Source: an uncultured Oscillospiraceae bacterium (GTDB lineage Bacteria > Bacillota > Clostridia > Oscillospirales > Oscillospiraceae). Taken from it: a stretch of DNA of 17,560 nt. The translations under genes and the position numbers were made by a program. The stretch spans positions 1 to 17,560 of the forward strand of contig CAJUPG010000044.1 of NCBI GenBank assembly GCA_910588455.1. Direction: 5' to 3'. Position 1 is the stretch's first letter. Each line of letters starts with the position of its first letter. Shown one piece after another: positions 6,426-13,117 of this stretch. A model generated the notes under the pieces. The model ran no database searches. It worked only from the letters and a program-made list of their open reading frames with translations, and was not told the origin of the DNA.

Positions 6426-9335
6426 ATGAGGTCAAGCATGAAAAAAGCCGCCGCGCTGGCCTTGAGCGCGTGTCTGCTGATGGGGAGCGCCCAGGCCGTG
6501 AAGGCCTCCGACTTCAGCGATTTGAAGAGCAATCACTGGGCCTATTCTTATATTGATAAAGCCGCCCAGGCCGGTCTGGTCTCCGGCATGGGAGAGGGCA
6601 AGTTCGGCCCGGAGTCCAAGCTGTCCAACGCCCAGTTTATCACCATGGTGTGCAACCTGCTGTATGAGGACAAGGTGAACAGCTTCCCCTCCGGCGCGGG
6701 GTCCAGCTGGTGGCTTCCCTACTTAAACGCCGCCCAGAGCGTGGGCATTCTGGACAACACCACCATCGCCGCGGAGCGCTCCGCCGCCGGAGCCTGGAAC
6801 GCCAAGATGGCCAATGCGGAGATCAACCGCTACGACATGGCCCAGATCATGATGAATGTGGCCGAAGAGGAGGGCTGGACCGCCGCCACCTCCAGCCAGA
6901 TTTCCGCCGCCCAGAGCCAGATCGCCGACTGGAGCAGCATTCCCAGCAAGTACCAGAACACGGTGGCCTCCGCCTACGCGAAAAAGTACCTGTCCGGCAT
7001 GGACGACAAGGGCACGTTTTTGGGCACCGCCACCATGAACCGGGCCCAGGGTGCGGTGGTGCTGTGCAAGCTGTCTGACGAGAGCGAGGCGGAGCAGACC
7101 CCCACCTATACCAACACCACCAATCTGGTCAACGGCAAGATTCCCAACGCCACAAACGTGGCCGCCGCCCTGAACGCCCTGCGCATGGACTACCCCCAGA
7201 ACGACAAGTGGAACATGAACCGGGCCTATGAATCCGTCCAGATGGGCACCAGCATCGGCAGCGAGGCCTTCGCCAACACCCTCAGCGACCGGGTGTTCGG
7301 CAATCTGAAGGCCCAGAAGCACACCAACGCCGCCGCGCTGAAGGTGGGCGACGTGGTGTATATGTCCAAAACCGGCCTGTACGGCGTGGTCACCGACGTG
7401 GACGACGAAATGTTTGACTATGTGGGGTGCAGCGAGACCGGCAACGTGACCTGGCGGGGCACCGGCTGGCTCAGCGACCTGGGCTCCAAGGACACCATCA
7501 CCACCCGCTACGGCTCCACTACCAACGAAAACGCCCTGGCCAACGGCCAGTCCCCTACGGAGAGCAACGTCTCCCGGGCCCTGTGGAACCTGAACAGCAG
7601 CTATTATGACGGCAGCCTCTGGAGCGTAAATAAGAAGTACACCTCCAAGGTGATGGGTACCGGCTACGGCAGCCGGGGCCTGGCCTACTTCTTCAGCGAC
7701 GAGGTGTTCGGCAGCCTGAAGATGGTGGAGCACTACCGGCCCAACGACCTGCGGGTGGGGGACGTGTTCCGCATGGGTAACCAGAATGACGACAACGCTT
7801 ATGGCATTGTGGTGGATGTGAACAAAACCCAGGGCACCTTCCAGTACGCCAATGTCTACAACAACACCATTGAGTGGGACAACAGTGCCCGGATTACCGA
7901 TTTGAACGGCTACCCCATCTACAGCCGCTATCCCAATACCACCCCCTCCAGCAACACCAGCAATACAAACGGCAAGCTGACCAACGGCACCGACGCCACC
8001 GACGCCAACGTGCGCAATCTGGTGTCCTCCCTCCAGTCCCAGTACCCGGCCAACACCTATGACTGGTCCCGGCATAACGCCTTTTCCACCTCCAACGGCC
8101 AGCTCCAGTACCGGTCCTCCGTGCTGGGCACCGGCTACAACAGCCAGGCCCTGGCCTACTACCTCAGCGACCAGATCTTCGGCACCCTGCCCCGGTCCCA
8201 GTACACCAACAACGGCCAGTACAACCTGCGGGTGGGCGACGTGGTGGTATTCGGCAATAATAACGCCGGTCTGGTGACCAGCGTGACCAACAACAACAGC
8301 TTTACCTGCACCACCCTGTACACCTCCCTCAGCGGCTGGAGCACCGCCACCGCCGGCTGGAGCCAGTCGGGCAATCTGTCCTTGTACAGCAGCGGTTCCG
8401 TCACCATCTACACCCGGTATCCCTCCAGCACAACCAGCAGCGGCAGCTATAACAACGCCGCCAGCGGCACCCTGGTCAACGGAGCGCAGCCCACGGAGAG
8501 CAACGCCAGCAGCCTGCTGAACAGCAAGGCCGCCGTGGGCAGCTACTGGGGGAACAATACCAGCTACCGCTCCAACATTCTGGGCCAGAGCTCCAGCACC
8601 AATCAGGCGTTCGTTTACCGGGCCAGCGACGAAGTGTTCGGCAACCTGCCCGCCACCACCTACAACTACAACAACCTGTACAGCTACACCCCCCGCATCG
8701 GCGACATCGTCCGGTTCAGCAGCAACGGGTTTAACAGCGGCGAGTACGGCATCCTCACCAGCAGCGGCAACAGTGTGAACGGGACCTTTAACTACCTGTC
8801 CCTGGATTCCTCCGGCTATGCCCGGACCGGCACCGGCCTGTACTCTGAGGTCAGCTTCATCCAGACCCGGTATCCCACCAACACCACCAGCAACACGACC
8901 CTGGCTAACAACCAGCCCGCCACAGAGAGCAATGTGACCTACCTCTTGAACACTCTGATGAGCCAGTTCCCCACCGGATATTCCTGGAACACCAATCCCG
9001 TGGCCTTTACCTATGCCTCCAGCGCCTTCAGCAGCGGCGGCCAGAGCAGCAGTATGCGCTCCTTCGCCCACTATATCAGCGACCAGGTATTTGGTTATGG
9101 GAAAAATACCGCCCGGCAGAACAATGTCAGCAGCATCAAGGCGGGCGACCTGATTGAGACCAGTTCCATTTCCCTGATCCCCACCTATCAGATCGTTACC
9201 AGCGTCAACCGGAGCAATAATACCTACACCTACGTTATGGTGGACAGTGTATCCGGCCTGGTAACCTGGCAATCCTACCCCATGTCCATCGCCATGCTGA
9301 ACAGCACCGCGACCACCGTTTGGACCCGCTACTAA
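6426..9335 (+). CDS. Secreted S-layer homology (SLH) protein with five diverged repeat modules
   Basis: A signal peptide (1 to about 27, KKAAALALSACLLMGSAQA core) is followed by three SLH domains (about 29-80, 95-147 and 165-215) that normally attach proteins to wall polysaccharide. Five modules of roughly 130-150 residues follow at about 234-362, 371-503, 518-667, 683-817 and 826-969. Each runs L-x-N-G, a T/S-N-V helix, W...Y, an S-D-x-V/I-F-G motif, V/I/A-G-D, a (Y/A)-x-I/V-V-T strand and T/S-R-Y-P. Ser/Thr/Asn-rich linkers separate them. The layout recalls papain-fold NlpC/P60 or CHAP-like modules of Clostridia, but the expected Cys and His positions hold other residues. A structural or ligand-binding surface role is therefore likelier than hydrolysis. 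The ATG at 6426 has AAGGAG 9 bases upstream; a promoter and terminator make it monocistronic. Confidence 0.88.
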   Translation: MRSSMKKAAALALSACLLMGSAQAVKASDFSDLKSNHWAYSYIDKAAQAGLVSGMGEGKFGPESKLSNAQFITMVCNLLYEDKVNSFPSGAGSSWWLPYLNAAQSVGILDNTTIAAERSAAGAWNAKMANAEINRYDMAQIMMNVAEEEGWTAATSSQISAAQSQIADWSSIPSKYQNTVASAYAKKYLSGMDDKGTFLGTATMNRAQGAVVLCKLSDESEAEQTPTYTNTTNLVNGKIPNATNVAAALNALRMDYPQNDKWNMNRAYESVQMGTSIGSEAFANTLSDRVFGNLKAQKHTNAAALKVGDVVYMSKTGLYGVVTDVDDEMFDYVGCSETGNVTWRGTGWLSDLGSKDTITTRYGSTTNENALANGQSPTESNVSRALWNLNSSYYDGSLWSVNKKYTSKVMGTGYGSRGLAYFFSDEVFGSLKMVEHYRPNDLRVGDVFRMGNQNDDNAYGIVVDVNKTQGTFQYANVYNNTIEWDNSARITDLNGYPIYSRYPNTTPSSNTSNTNGKLTNGTDATDANVRNLVSSLQSQYPANTYDWSRHNAFSTSNGQLQYRSSVLGTGYNSQALAYYLSDQIFGTLPRSQYTNNGQYNLRVGDVVVFGNNNAGLVTSVTNNNSFTCTTLYTSLSGWSTATAGWSQSGNLSLYSSGSVTIYTRYPSSTTSSGSYNNAASGTLVNGAQPTESNASSLLNSKAAVGSYWGNNTSYRSNILGQSSSTNQAFVYRASDEVFGNLPATTYNYNNLYSYTPRIGDIVRFSSNGFNSGEYGILTSSGNSVNGTFNYLSLDSSGYARTGTGLYSEVSFIQTRYPTNTTSNTTLANNQPATESNVTYLLNTLMSQFPTGYSWNTNPVAFTYASSAFSSGGQSSSMRSFAHYISDQVFGYGKNTARQNNVSSIKAGDLIETSSISLIPTYQIVTSVNRSNNTYTYVMVDSVSGLVTWQSYPMSIAMLNSTATTVWTRY

Positions 9336-9344
9336 ATCAAACAG

Positions 9345-9385
9345 ACAGGACCGCCAATCCAATCCGGTTGGCGGTCCTGTTTTTT
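9345..9385 (+). terminator. Rho-independent terminator of the SLH protein gene
   Basis: Perfect 13-bp arms ACAGGACCGCCAA (9345-9357) and TTGGCGGTCCTGT (9368-9380) enclose a 10-base loop and are followed by six Ts (9380-9385). It lies 10 bases after the stop codon. The convergent DUF378 gene ends at 9409, and the reverse strand has only a weak T-run, so termination in that direction is less certain. Confidence 0.92.
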
Positions 9386-9408
9386 CGTTTGGAATGATGT
9401 GAAAAGCC

Positions 9409-9621
9409 TTAACTGCGCTGCTCCACCGGGTCCTTGTCCCGGAACAGCAGCGAGATGCACCACACGGCAGACAGCCCCACCAGGGTGTAAATCACCCGGC
9501 TGATCATGCTGCCCGAGCCGCCGCAGGCAAAGGCTACCAGGTCAAATTTGAACAGGCCCACACTGCCCCAGTTGAGTCCTCCGATGATAAGCAGGGTCAG
9601 GGCGATCTTGTCCATTACCAT
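9409..9621 (-). CDS. DUF378 family small membrane protein
   Basis: The 70-residue product has two membrane helices (about 4-24 and 41-60) and the family-defining stretch IIGGLNWGSVGLFKFDLVAF, followed by SRVIYTLVGLSA. This is the DUF378 (YuzA-type) family of bacterial inner-membrane proteins, whose function is not known. The ATG at 9621 is chosen over the in-frame ATG two codons later because it sits 9 bases from a ribosome site with 13 bases of perfect complementarity to the 16S rRNA tail (9625-9637). It starts 50 bases after the cytidine deaminase stop, and I see no promoter between them, so it is probably the second gene of that transcript. High translation is expected from the ribosome site. 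Confidence 0.9.
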   Translation of the reverse strand: MVMDKIALTLLIIGGLNWGSVGLFKFDLVAFACGGSGSMISRVIYTLVGLSAVWCISLLFRDKDPVEQRS

Positions 9622-9671
9622 ATCGGATCACCTCCTTGGAAAATGGGATTCCGGAGGTAGTATGCCCGGTT

Positions 9672-10067
9672 TCATCCCAAGCTATCCGGTCCAAAGCCGT
9701 GGGGAAGCAAATTCCGCAGGCTGGCCTCCATAAACTGCCCGTCCCCCCGGACCGCCAGCACCCGCAGGTCCGGCGCGAATTCATAGAGCATCTGCCGGCA
9801 GGCTCCGCAGGGCCAGCAGTAGTCCCCGCCCTGCCCGGCGATGGCGATGGCGGCAAAGCCGGAGGTGTACCCCTCGCTGACGGCCTTCACCAGGGCGGTG
9901 CGCTCCGCGCAGATGGTGGAGCCATAGGCGGCGTTTTCCACGTTGCAGCCGGTGAACACCCGGCCGTCCCCGCACAGCAGGGCGGCGCCCACAGGGAAGC
10001 GGGAGTAGGGTATGTAGGAAAATTTCTGCATTTCGACGGCTTTTGACACAAGCTCATGATCTGTCAT
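9672..10067 (-). CDS. cdd: Cytidine deaminase
   Basis: This 131-residue protein is a homotetrameric-type cytidine deaminase, which converts cytidine and deoxycytidine to uridine and deoxyuridine in pyrimidine salvage. The zinc site is complete: CAE (53-55) supplies ligand Cys53 and proton shuttle Glu55, and PCGAC (86-90) supplies Cys87 and Cys90. The substrate loop GCNVENAAYGST (40-51) and the C-terminal LLPHGFGP motif are present. Start 10067 has GAAAGGAG upstream and a promoter at 10113-10141. Its placement next to a divergent pyrC-pyrF operon groups pyrimidine salvage and synthesis, although a YtxH-like gene lies between. Length and motifs leave little room for another call. Confidence 0.95.
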   Translation of the reverse strand: MTDHELVSKAVEMQKFSYIPYSRFPVGAALLCGDGRVFTGCNVENAAYGSTICAERTALVKAVSEGYTSGFAAIAIAGQGGDYCWPCGACRQMLYEFAPDLRVLAVRGDGQFMEASLRNLLPHGFGPDSLG

Positions 10068-10112
10068 GGAAAAAACTCCTTTCTGATAATGATACGGCCG
10101 CTTCTTTTCTGT

Positions 10113-10141
10113 ATTGTAGCACAGGGCTGGAAAAGGCGCAA
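10113..10141 (-). promoter_or_regulatory. Sigma-A-type promoter of cdd
   Basis: Read on the minus strand: TTGCGC (10141-10136), 17-base spacer, TACAAT (10118-10113). A TG one base before the -10 makes it an extended -10 element (TGCTACAAT). The start site would be near 10106, about 40 bases before the cdd ATG. Confidence 0.65.
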
Positions 10142-10156
10142 GCTTATACTATGTAG

Positions 10157-10175
10157 GGGCGGCCTCTGGCCGCCC
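10157..10175. repeat. GC-rich palindrome resembling a dispersed intergenic repeat
   Basis: GGGCGGCC (10157-10164) and GGCCGCCC (10168-10175) pair perfectly around TCT, preceded by ATGTAG. From memory, GTAGGGGCGG-type palindromes occur in many intergenic sites of Oscillospiraceae genomes, but only one copy is in this window. It lies downstream of the YtxH-like gene, so it may stabilise or end that message, though there is no T-run. Confidence 0.5.
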
Positions 10176-10191
10176 GGCAGACGCTCCGGGG

Positions 10192-10377
10192 TTACATCCC
10201 AATGGCGTCGGTAAAGTTATCCACTGCCTGGGTGACGTGCTTGGCGGCCTTGTGGGCGCACCGGCGCATCTCCCGGCGGGAAGGAGCCATGGTCATCCCC
10301 AAAAGAGCCCCGGCCACCAGGCCGGTGGTCATGCCGCAGACAAATTTTCCGGCTCCGCAAGTGTCCTGATGCATCAT
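10192..10377 (-). CDS. YtxH-like small membrane protein
   Basis: The 61-residue product has a short Cys-containing N-terminus, one glycine-rich hydrophobic segment (about 11-32, FVCGMTTGLVAGALLGMTMAP) and a basic amphipathic C-terminal helix (33-57). The pattern G-x-x-x-G-x-x-x-G followed by APxxRxEMR is typical of YtxH/gas-vesicle-like small proteins, which are often stress-related but have no fixed function. Two ATGs (10377 and 10374) are possible; GGGAGG lies 11 bases before the first. It is transcribed away from pyrC, and the 139-base gap between them probably holds both promoters. Confidence in the gene is good; the family call is moderate because of its length. Confidence 0.7.
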   Translation of the reverse strand: MMHQDTCGAGKFVCGMTTGLVAGALLGMTMAPSRREMRRCAHKAAKHVTQAVDNFTDAIGM

Positions 10378-10449
10378 AGTAAAGTCATCCTCCCTTTTTC
10401 GCGCGTGGAGCGCGTGTCGTTATTCTTCCCGAAATTTACGAAAAATACA

Positions 10450-10478
10450 TTGCTAAATCTTGTTGTTTCCGCTATAAT
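10450..10478 (+). promoter_or_regulatory. Sigma-A-type promoter of the pyrC operon
   Basis: TTGCTA (10450-10455), 17-base spacer and a perfect TATAAT (10473-10478). Transcription would start near 10485, leaving only about 32 bases before the pyrC ATG. That is too short for the PyrR attenuator found in many Firmicute pyr operons. Confidence 0.75.
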
Positions 10479-10516
10479 CAAAATGATATTTTATGTCTAT
10501 TTCCGGAGGAAACACT

Positions 10517-11800
10517 ATGAAGCTCTTAATCAAAAACGGCTCTGTCATCGACCCCGCCGGAGACGCCCTCTCCCGCATGGACCTGCTTATTGAAAACGGC
10601 AAAATTGCCCTGCTGGAGCAGGGGCTGGACGTGGAGGCCGACCGGACCATCGACGCTGCGGGCCTGATGGTGGCCCCGGGATTGGTGGATATGCACGTCC
10701 ACCTGCGGGACCCGGGCTTTACATATAAAGAGGATATCCTGACCGGCACCGCCGCCGCCGCCCGGGGGGGAATTACCTCTCTGGTGTGCATGGCCAACAC
10801 CAACCCCGTAACCGACAGCCCGGAGCAGATCCGCTATATCCTGGACCAGGCCCGCCAGGGCAGCGGGGTTCACGTCTATCCGGCGGGGGCGGTGTCTCTG
10901 GGGCTGAAGGGACTGGAGCTCACCGACGCAGAGGCCCTGAAAAAAGCCGGGGCGGCGGCCCTGTCCGACGACGGCTGCAACGTGGACAACGCGGACCTGA
11001 TGCGGGACGCGCTGATCCGGGCCAGGGGACTGCATCTGCCCATCCTCTCCCACTGCGAGGACACGTCTATGGCGGGGAACCGGGCGCTGAACGAGGGCCG
11101 GGTATCCCGGCAGCTGTGGATGGAGGGCCGGCCGGCCATCGCGGAGGAAATTATGGTGATGCGGGACGCGATGCTGGCGGAGGAGACCGGCGCGGCAGTC
11201 CACATCTGCCATGTGTCCACGGCAAAATCCGTGTCCATCATTCGCTCCATGAAGAAAAAGGGGGTGTCCATCACCTGCGAGACCTGCCCCCAATATTTTA
11301 CGCTTACAGAGGACGAGATTCTCACCCAGGGCTCTCTGGCCCGGGTCAATCCCCCCCTGCGCACCCAGAAGGACGTGCACGGGATTGTCAGCGGCCTGCG
11401 GGACGGCACCATCGACGCCATCGCCACCGACCACGCCCCCCACTCCGCCGAGGAAAAGGCCCGTCCTCTGGCCAAGGCCCCCAGCGGCATGGTGGGGCTG
11501 GAGACCTCTCTGGCCCTGAGCCTCACCCACCTGTATCACACGGGCAAGCTGGAGCTGCCCGCCCTGATCCGGCGCATGACCTATAATCCCGCCAATATCC
11601 TCCATCTGCACCACAAGGGCCGGCTGGCCATCGGCGCCGACGGGGACGTGACCGTTTTTGATCCCAACGAAAGCTGGGTGATTGACCCGGAGCAGTTCGC
11701 CTCCAAGGGGCGTAACACCCCCTTTTCCGGGTGGACCGTAAAAGGGAGGGTAAAATATACGATAGCAGGAGGACGTGTGATTTACGAGGAGGGTTTATGA
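10517..11800 (+). CDS. pyrC: Dihydroorotase (class I)
   Basis: The 427-residue protein catalyses cyclisation of N-carbamoyl-aspartate to dihydroorotate, the third step of pyrimidine synthesis. The amidohydrolase metal site is visible: DMHVHLRDPG with His60 and His62, His179 in LSHCED, His232 in ICHVST, and Asp305 in ATDHAPH; Asp151 in the SDDG loop is the extra metal ligand typical of class I enzymes. MANTNPVTD (92-100) is the substrate region. The start at 10517 is preferred over the in-frame ATG at 10493 because GGAGGA lies 6 bases before 10517 and the family begins with M-x-x-L-I-K-N-G. It is the first gene of a three-gene operon and overlaps the next by ATGA. No PyrR-type leader is present. 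Confidence 0.95.
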   Translation: MKLLIKNGSVIDPAGDALSRMDLLIENGKIALLEQGLDVEADRTIDAAGLMVAPGLVDMHVHLRDPGFTYKEDILTGTAAAARGGITSLVCMANTNPVTDSPEQIRYILDQARQGSGVHVYPAGAVSLGLKGLELTDAEALKKAGAAALSDDGCNVDNADLMRDALIRARGLHLPILSHCEDTSMAGNRALNEGRVSRQLWMEGRPAIAEEIMVMRDAMLAEETGAAVHICHVSTAKSVSIIRSMKKKGVSITCETCPQYFTLTEDEILTQGSLARVNPPLRTQKDVHGIVSGLRDGTIDAIATDHAPHSAEEKARPLAKAPSGMVGLETSLALSLTHLYHTGKLELPALIRRMTYNPANILHLHHKGRLAIGADGDVTVFDPNESWVIDPEQFASKGRNTPFSGWTVKGRVKYTIAGGRVIYEEGL

Positions 11801-12156
11801 GAAAGTGGTTGTGTAAATCGGTCTATACCGCCCTGGTGATTGGATTTGTGACTGTGCAGCTGGCCTCCCTGGGAACAAACAGAGGAGGCTCTGTCTGGGC
11901 GCTGCTCCTGCTGTGCGGCGCCCAGCTCTGGCAGTCCGTCTGCACCCTGACCGGCTGGAATCCAGCCATGGATCAAAAATCCCAGTGGTATCGGAATTTC
12001 TACGGATGGTCTACCATTGTATTTTTGGCGCTTGTCGTTTTGCTTTTACTGGTCCCCGTGGACTGGAAGGTGAAGCTCTGGCTGCTGGCCGGGACGCTGA
12101 TTGTGATGACTGTATTGCTCATATGGGCAGAACGGAAGGAAAAAGGGAGGAAATAA
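11797..12156 (+). CDS. Uncharacterised four-helix membrane protein between pyrC and pyrF
   Basis: I do not recognise this 119-residue family. Four hydrophobic segments are visible (about 6-25, 31-48, 70-88 and 92-110). The loop between the second and third (about 49-68) holds NPAMDQKSQWYRNFYGW. The C-terminus is basic (ERKEKGRK), so it is probably cytoplasmic, giving an even number of helices with both ends inside. The start ATG overlaps the pyrC stop (ATGA, 11797-11800), with GAGGAGGG before it, and the pyrF ATG comes 1 base after its stop. Such tight packing implies co-translation with pyrimidine enzymes. A transport or scaffold role is possible but not supported by any motif. Confidence 0.8.
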   Translation: MRKWLCKSVYTALVIGFVTVQLASLGTNRGGSVWALLLLCGAQLWQSVCTLTGWNPAMDQKSQWYRNFYGWSTIVFLALVVLLLLVPVDWKVKLWLLAGTLIVMTVLLIWAERKEKGRK

Positions 12157-12157
12157 T

Positions 12158-13081
12158 ATGTCATTTGATGTTTTACAGGACAAAATCCGCAAACTGAAAA
12201 ACCCCACCGTCGCCGGTCTGGACGCCCGCATCGAATATGTGCCGGAGCACATCCGCAGGGCGGCCTTCGAGGAGTACGGTGTGGGCCGCAGGGGGGCCGC
12301 GGAGGCCATCTATCAGTTTAATGTGGGGCTGATTGATGCCCTGTGCGACGTCGTCCCCGCCGTAAAGCCTCAGTCCGCCTACTATGAAAACCTGGGCTGG
12401 CAAGGCATGGAGGTGCTGGAGCGCACCATCGCCTATGCCAAGTCCAGGGGGCTGTTTGTCATTGCCGACGTGAAGCGGGGGGACATCGGCTCCACCGCCG
12501 CCGCCTATGCGGAGGGGTGGCTGTCCGGGGCGAAGATTCAGGGGGAGGTATTCCCGGCCTTTGACGCGGACTGCGTGACCCTCAACGGCTATATGGGCTC
12601 CGACTCCATTCTTCCCTTTTTGGAGGCCGCAAAGGCCCTGGACAAGTGCGTCTTTGTCCTGGTAAAAACCTCCAACCCCGGCTCCGGGGAGCTGCAGGAC
12701 CTGATCGCCGGGGACCGGCAGATCTATCAGGCCATGGGCGATTTGACCCAGCGCATCGCCAAGGGCACCCAGGGCAAATACGGCTACACCATCGCCGGAG
12801 CGGTCACCGGGGCCACCTATCCCTCGGACATCCGGGCCCTGCGCAAGCGGCTGGAGCACACCTTCTTCCTGGTGCCCGGCTACGGGGCCCAGGGAGGAAC
12901 GGCAGACGACGTGCGCTTTGCCTTCAACGAGTATGGCCACGGGGCGATTGTGAATTCCTCCCGGGGAATCATGTGCGCCTGGCAGAAAACCGGCGGGGAC
13001 GGCCGCGACTTCGGCGAAGCGGCCCGGAACGCCGCCATCGCCATGCGGGAGGATTTGAAGCAGTTTGTAACCGTGGTATAA
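12158..13081 (+). CDS. pyrF: Orotidine 5'-phosphate decarboxylase (type 2)
   Basis: The 307-residue protein converts OMP to UMP, the last step of UMP synthesis. The catalytic D-x-K-x-x-D is present as DVKRGD (Asp104, Lys106, Asp109), and the following IGST is typical. The phosphate-binding end reads GYGAQGG (241-247) and VNSSRGI (265-271). The length and the N-terminal FDVLQDKI and AGLD motifs place it in the longer type 2 subfamily rather than the roughly 240-residue type 1. GGGAGG precedes the ATG, and the gene starts 1 base after the membrane-protein gene. pyrB, pyrD, pyrE and pyrK are not in the window. A strong terminator follows directly, so it is the last gene of the operon. Confidence 0.95.
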   Translation: MSFDVLQDKIRKLKNPTVAGLDARIEYVPEHIRRAAFEEYGVGRRGAAEAIYQFNVGLIDALCDVVPAVKPQSAYYENLGWQGMEVLERTIAYAKSRGLFVIADVKRGDIGSTAAAYAEGWLSGAKIQGEVFPAFDADCVTLNGYMGSDSILPFLEAAKALDKCVFVLVKTSNPGSGELQDLIAGDRQIYQAMGDLTQRIAKGTQGKYGYTIAGAVTGATYPSDIRALRKRLEHTFFLVPGYGAQGGTADDVRFAFNEYGHGAIVNSSRGIMCAWQKTGGDGRDFGEAARNAAIAMREDLKQFVTVV

Positions 13082-13084
13082 AAA

Positions 13085-13117
13085 AGCGGCGTGACTCCGG
13101 TCACGCCGCTTTTTTTA
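13085..13117. terminator. Bidirectional rho-independent terminator between convergent operons
   Basis: AGCGGCGTGAC (13085-13095) and GTCACGCCGCT (13100-13110) form a perfect 11-bp stem with a TCCG loop. T-runs follow on the plus strand (13110-13116), and A-runs at 13080-13085 give Ts on the minus strand. It ends pyrF just past its stop and also serves the minus-strand gene ending at 13115. Confidence 0.92.

Noticed and set aside
6723..9362. Very long open frame (about 879 codons) antisense to the SLH protein gene
   Set aside because: It is a shadow frame from GC-rich, repetitive codons of the real gene. Its product is a Gly/Val/His-rich sequence without domain logic, and it starts inside the terminator region.
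9625..9637. A 16S rRNA 3'-end-like sequence on the plus strand
   Set aside because: The match is limited to the 13 bases of the anti-SD tail and no rRNA sequence surrounds it. On the minus strand it is simply a ribosome binding site in front of DUF378.
10400..10414. CGCGC/GCGCG inverted repeat upstream of pyrC as an attenuator
   Set aside because: It lies upstream of the pyrC promoter, so it is not in that transcript, and the 5-bp stem has no T-run on the plus strand.
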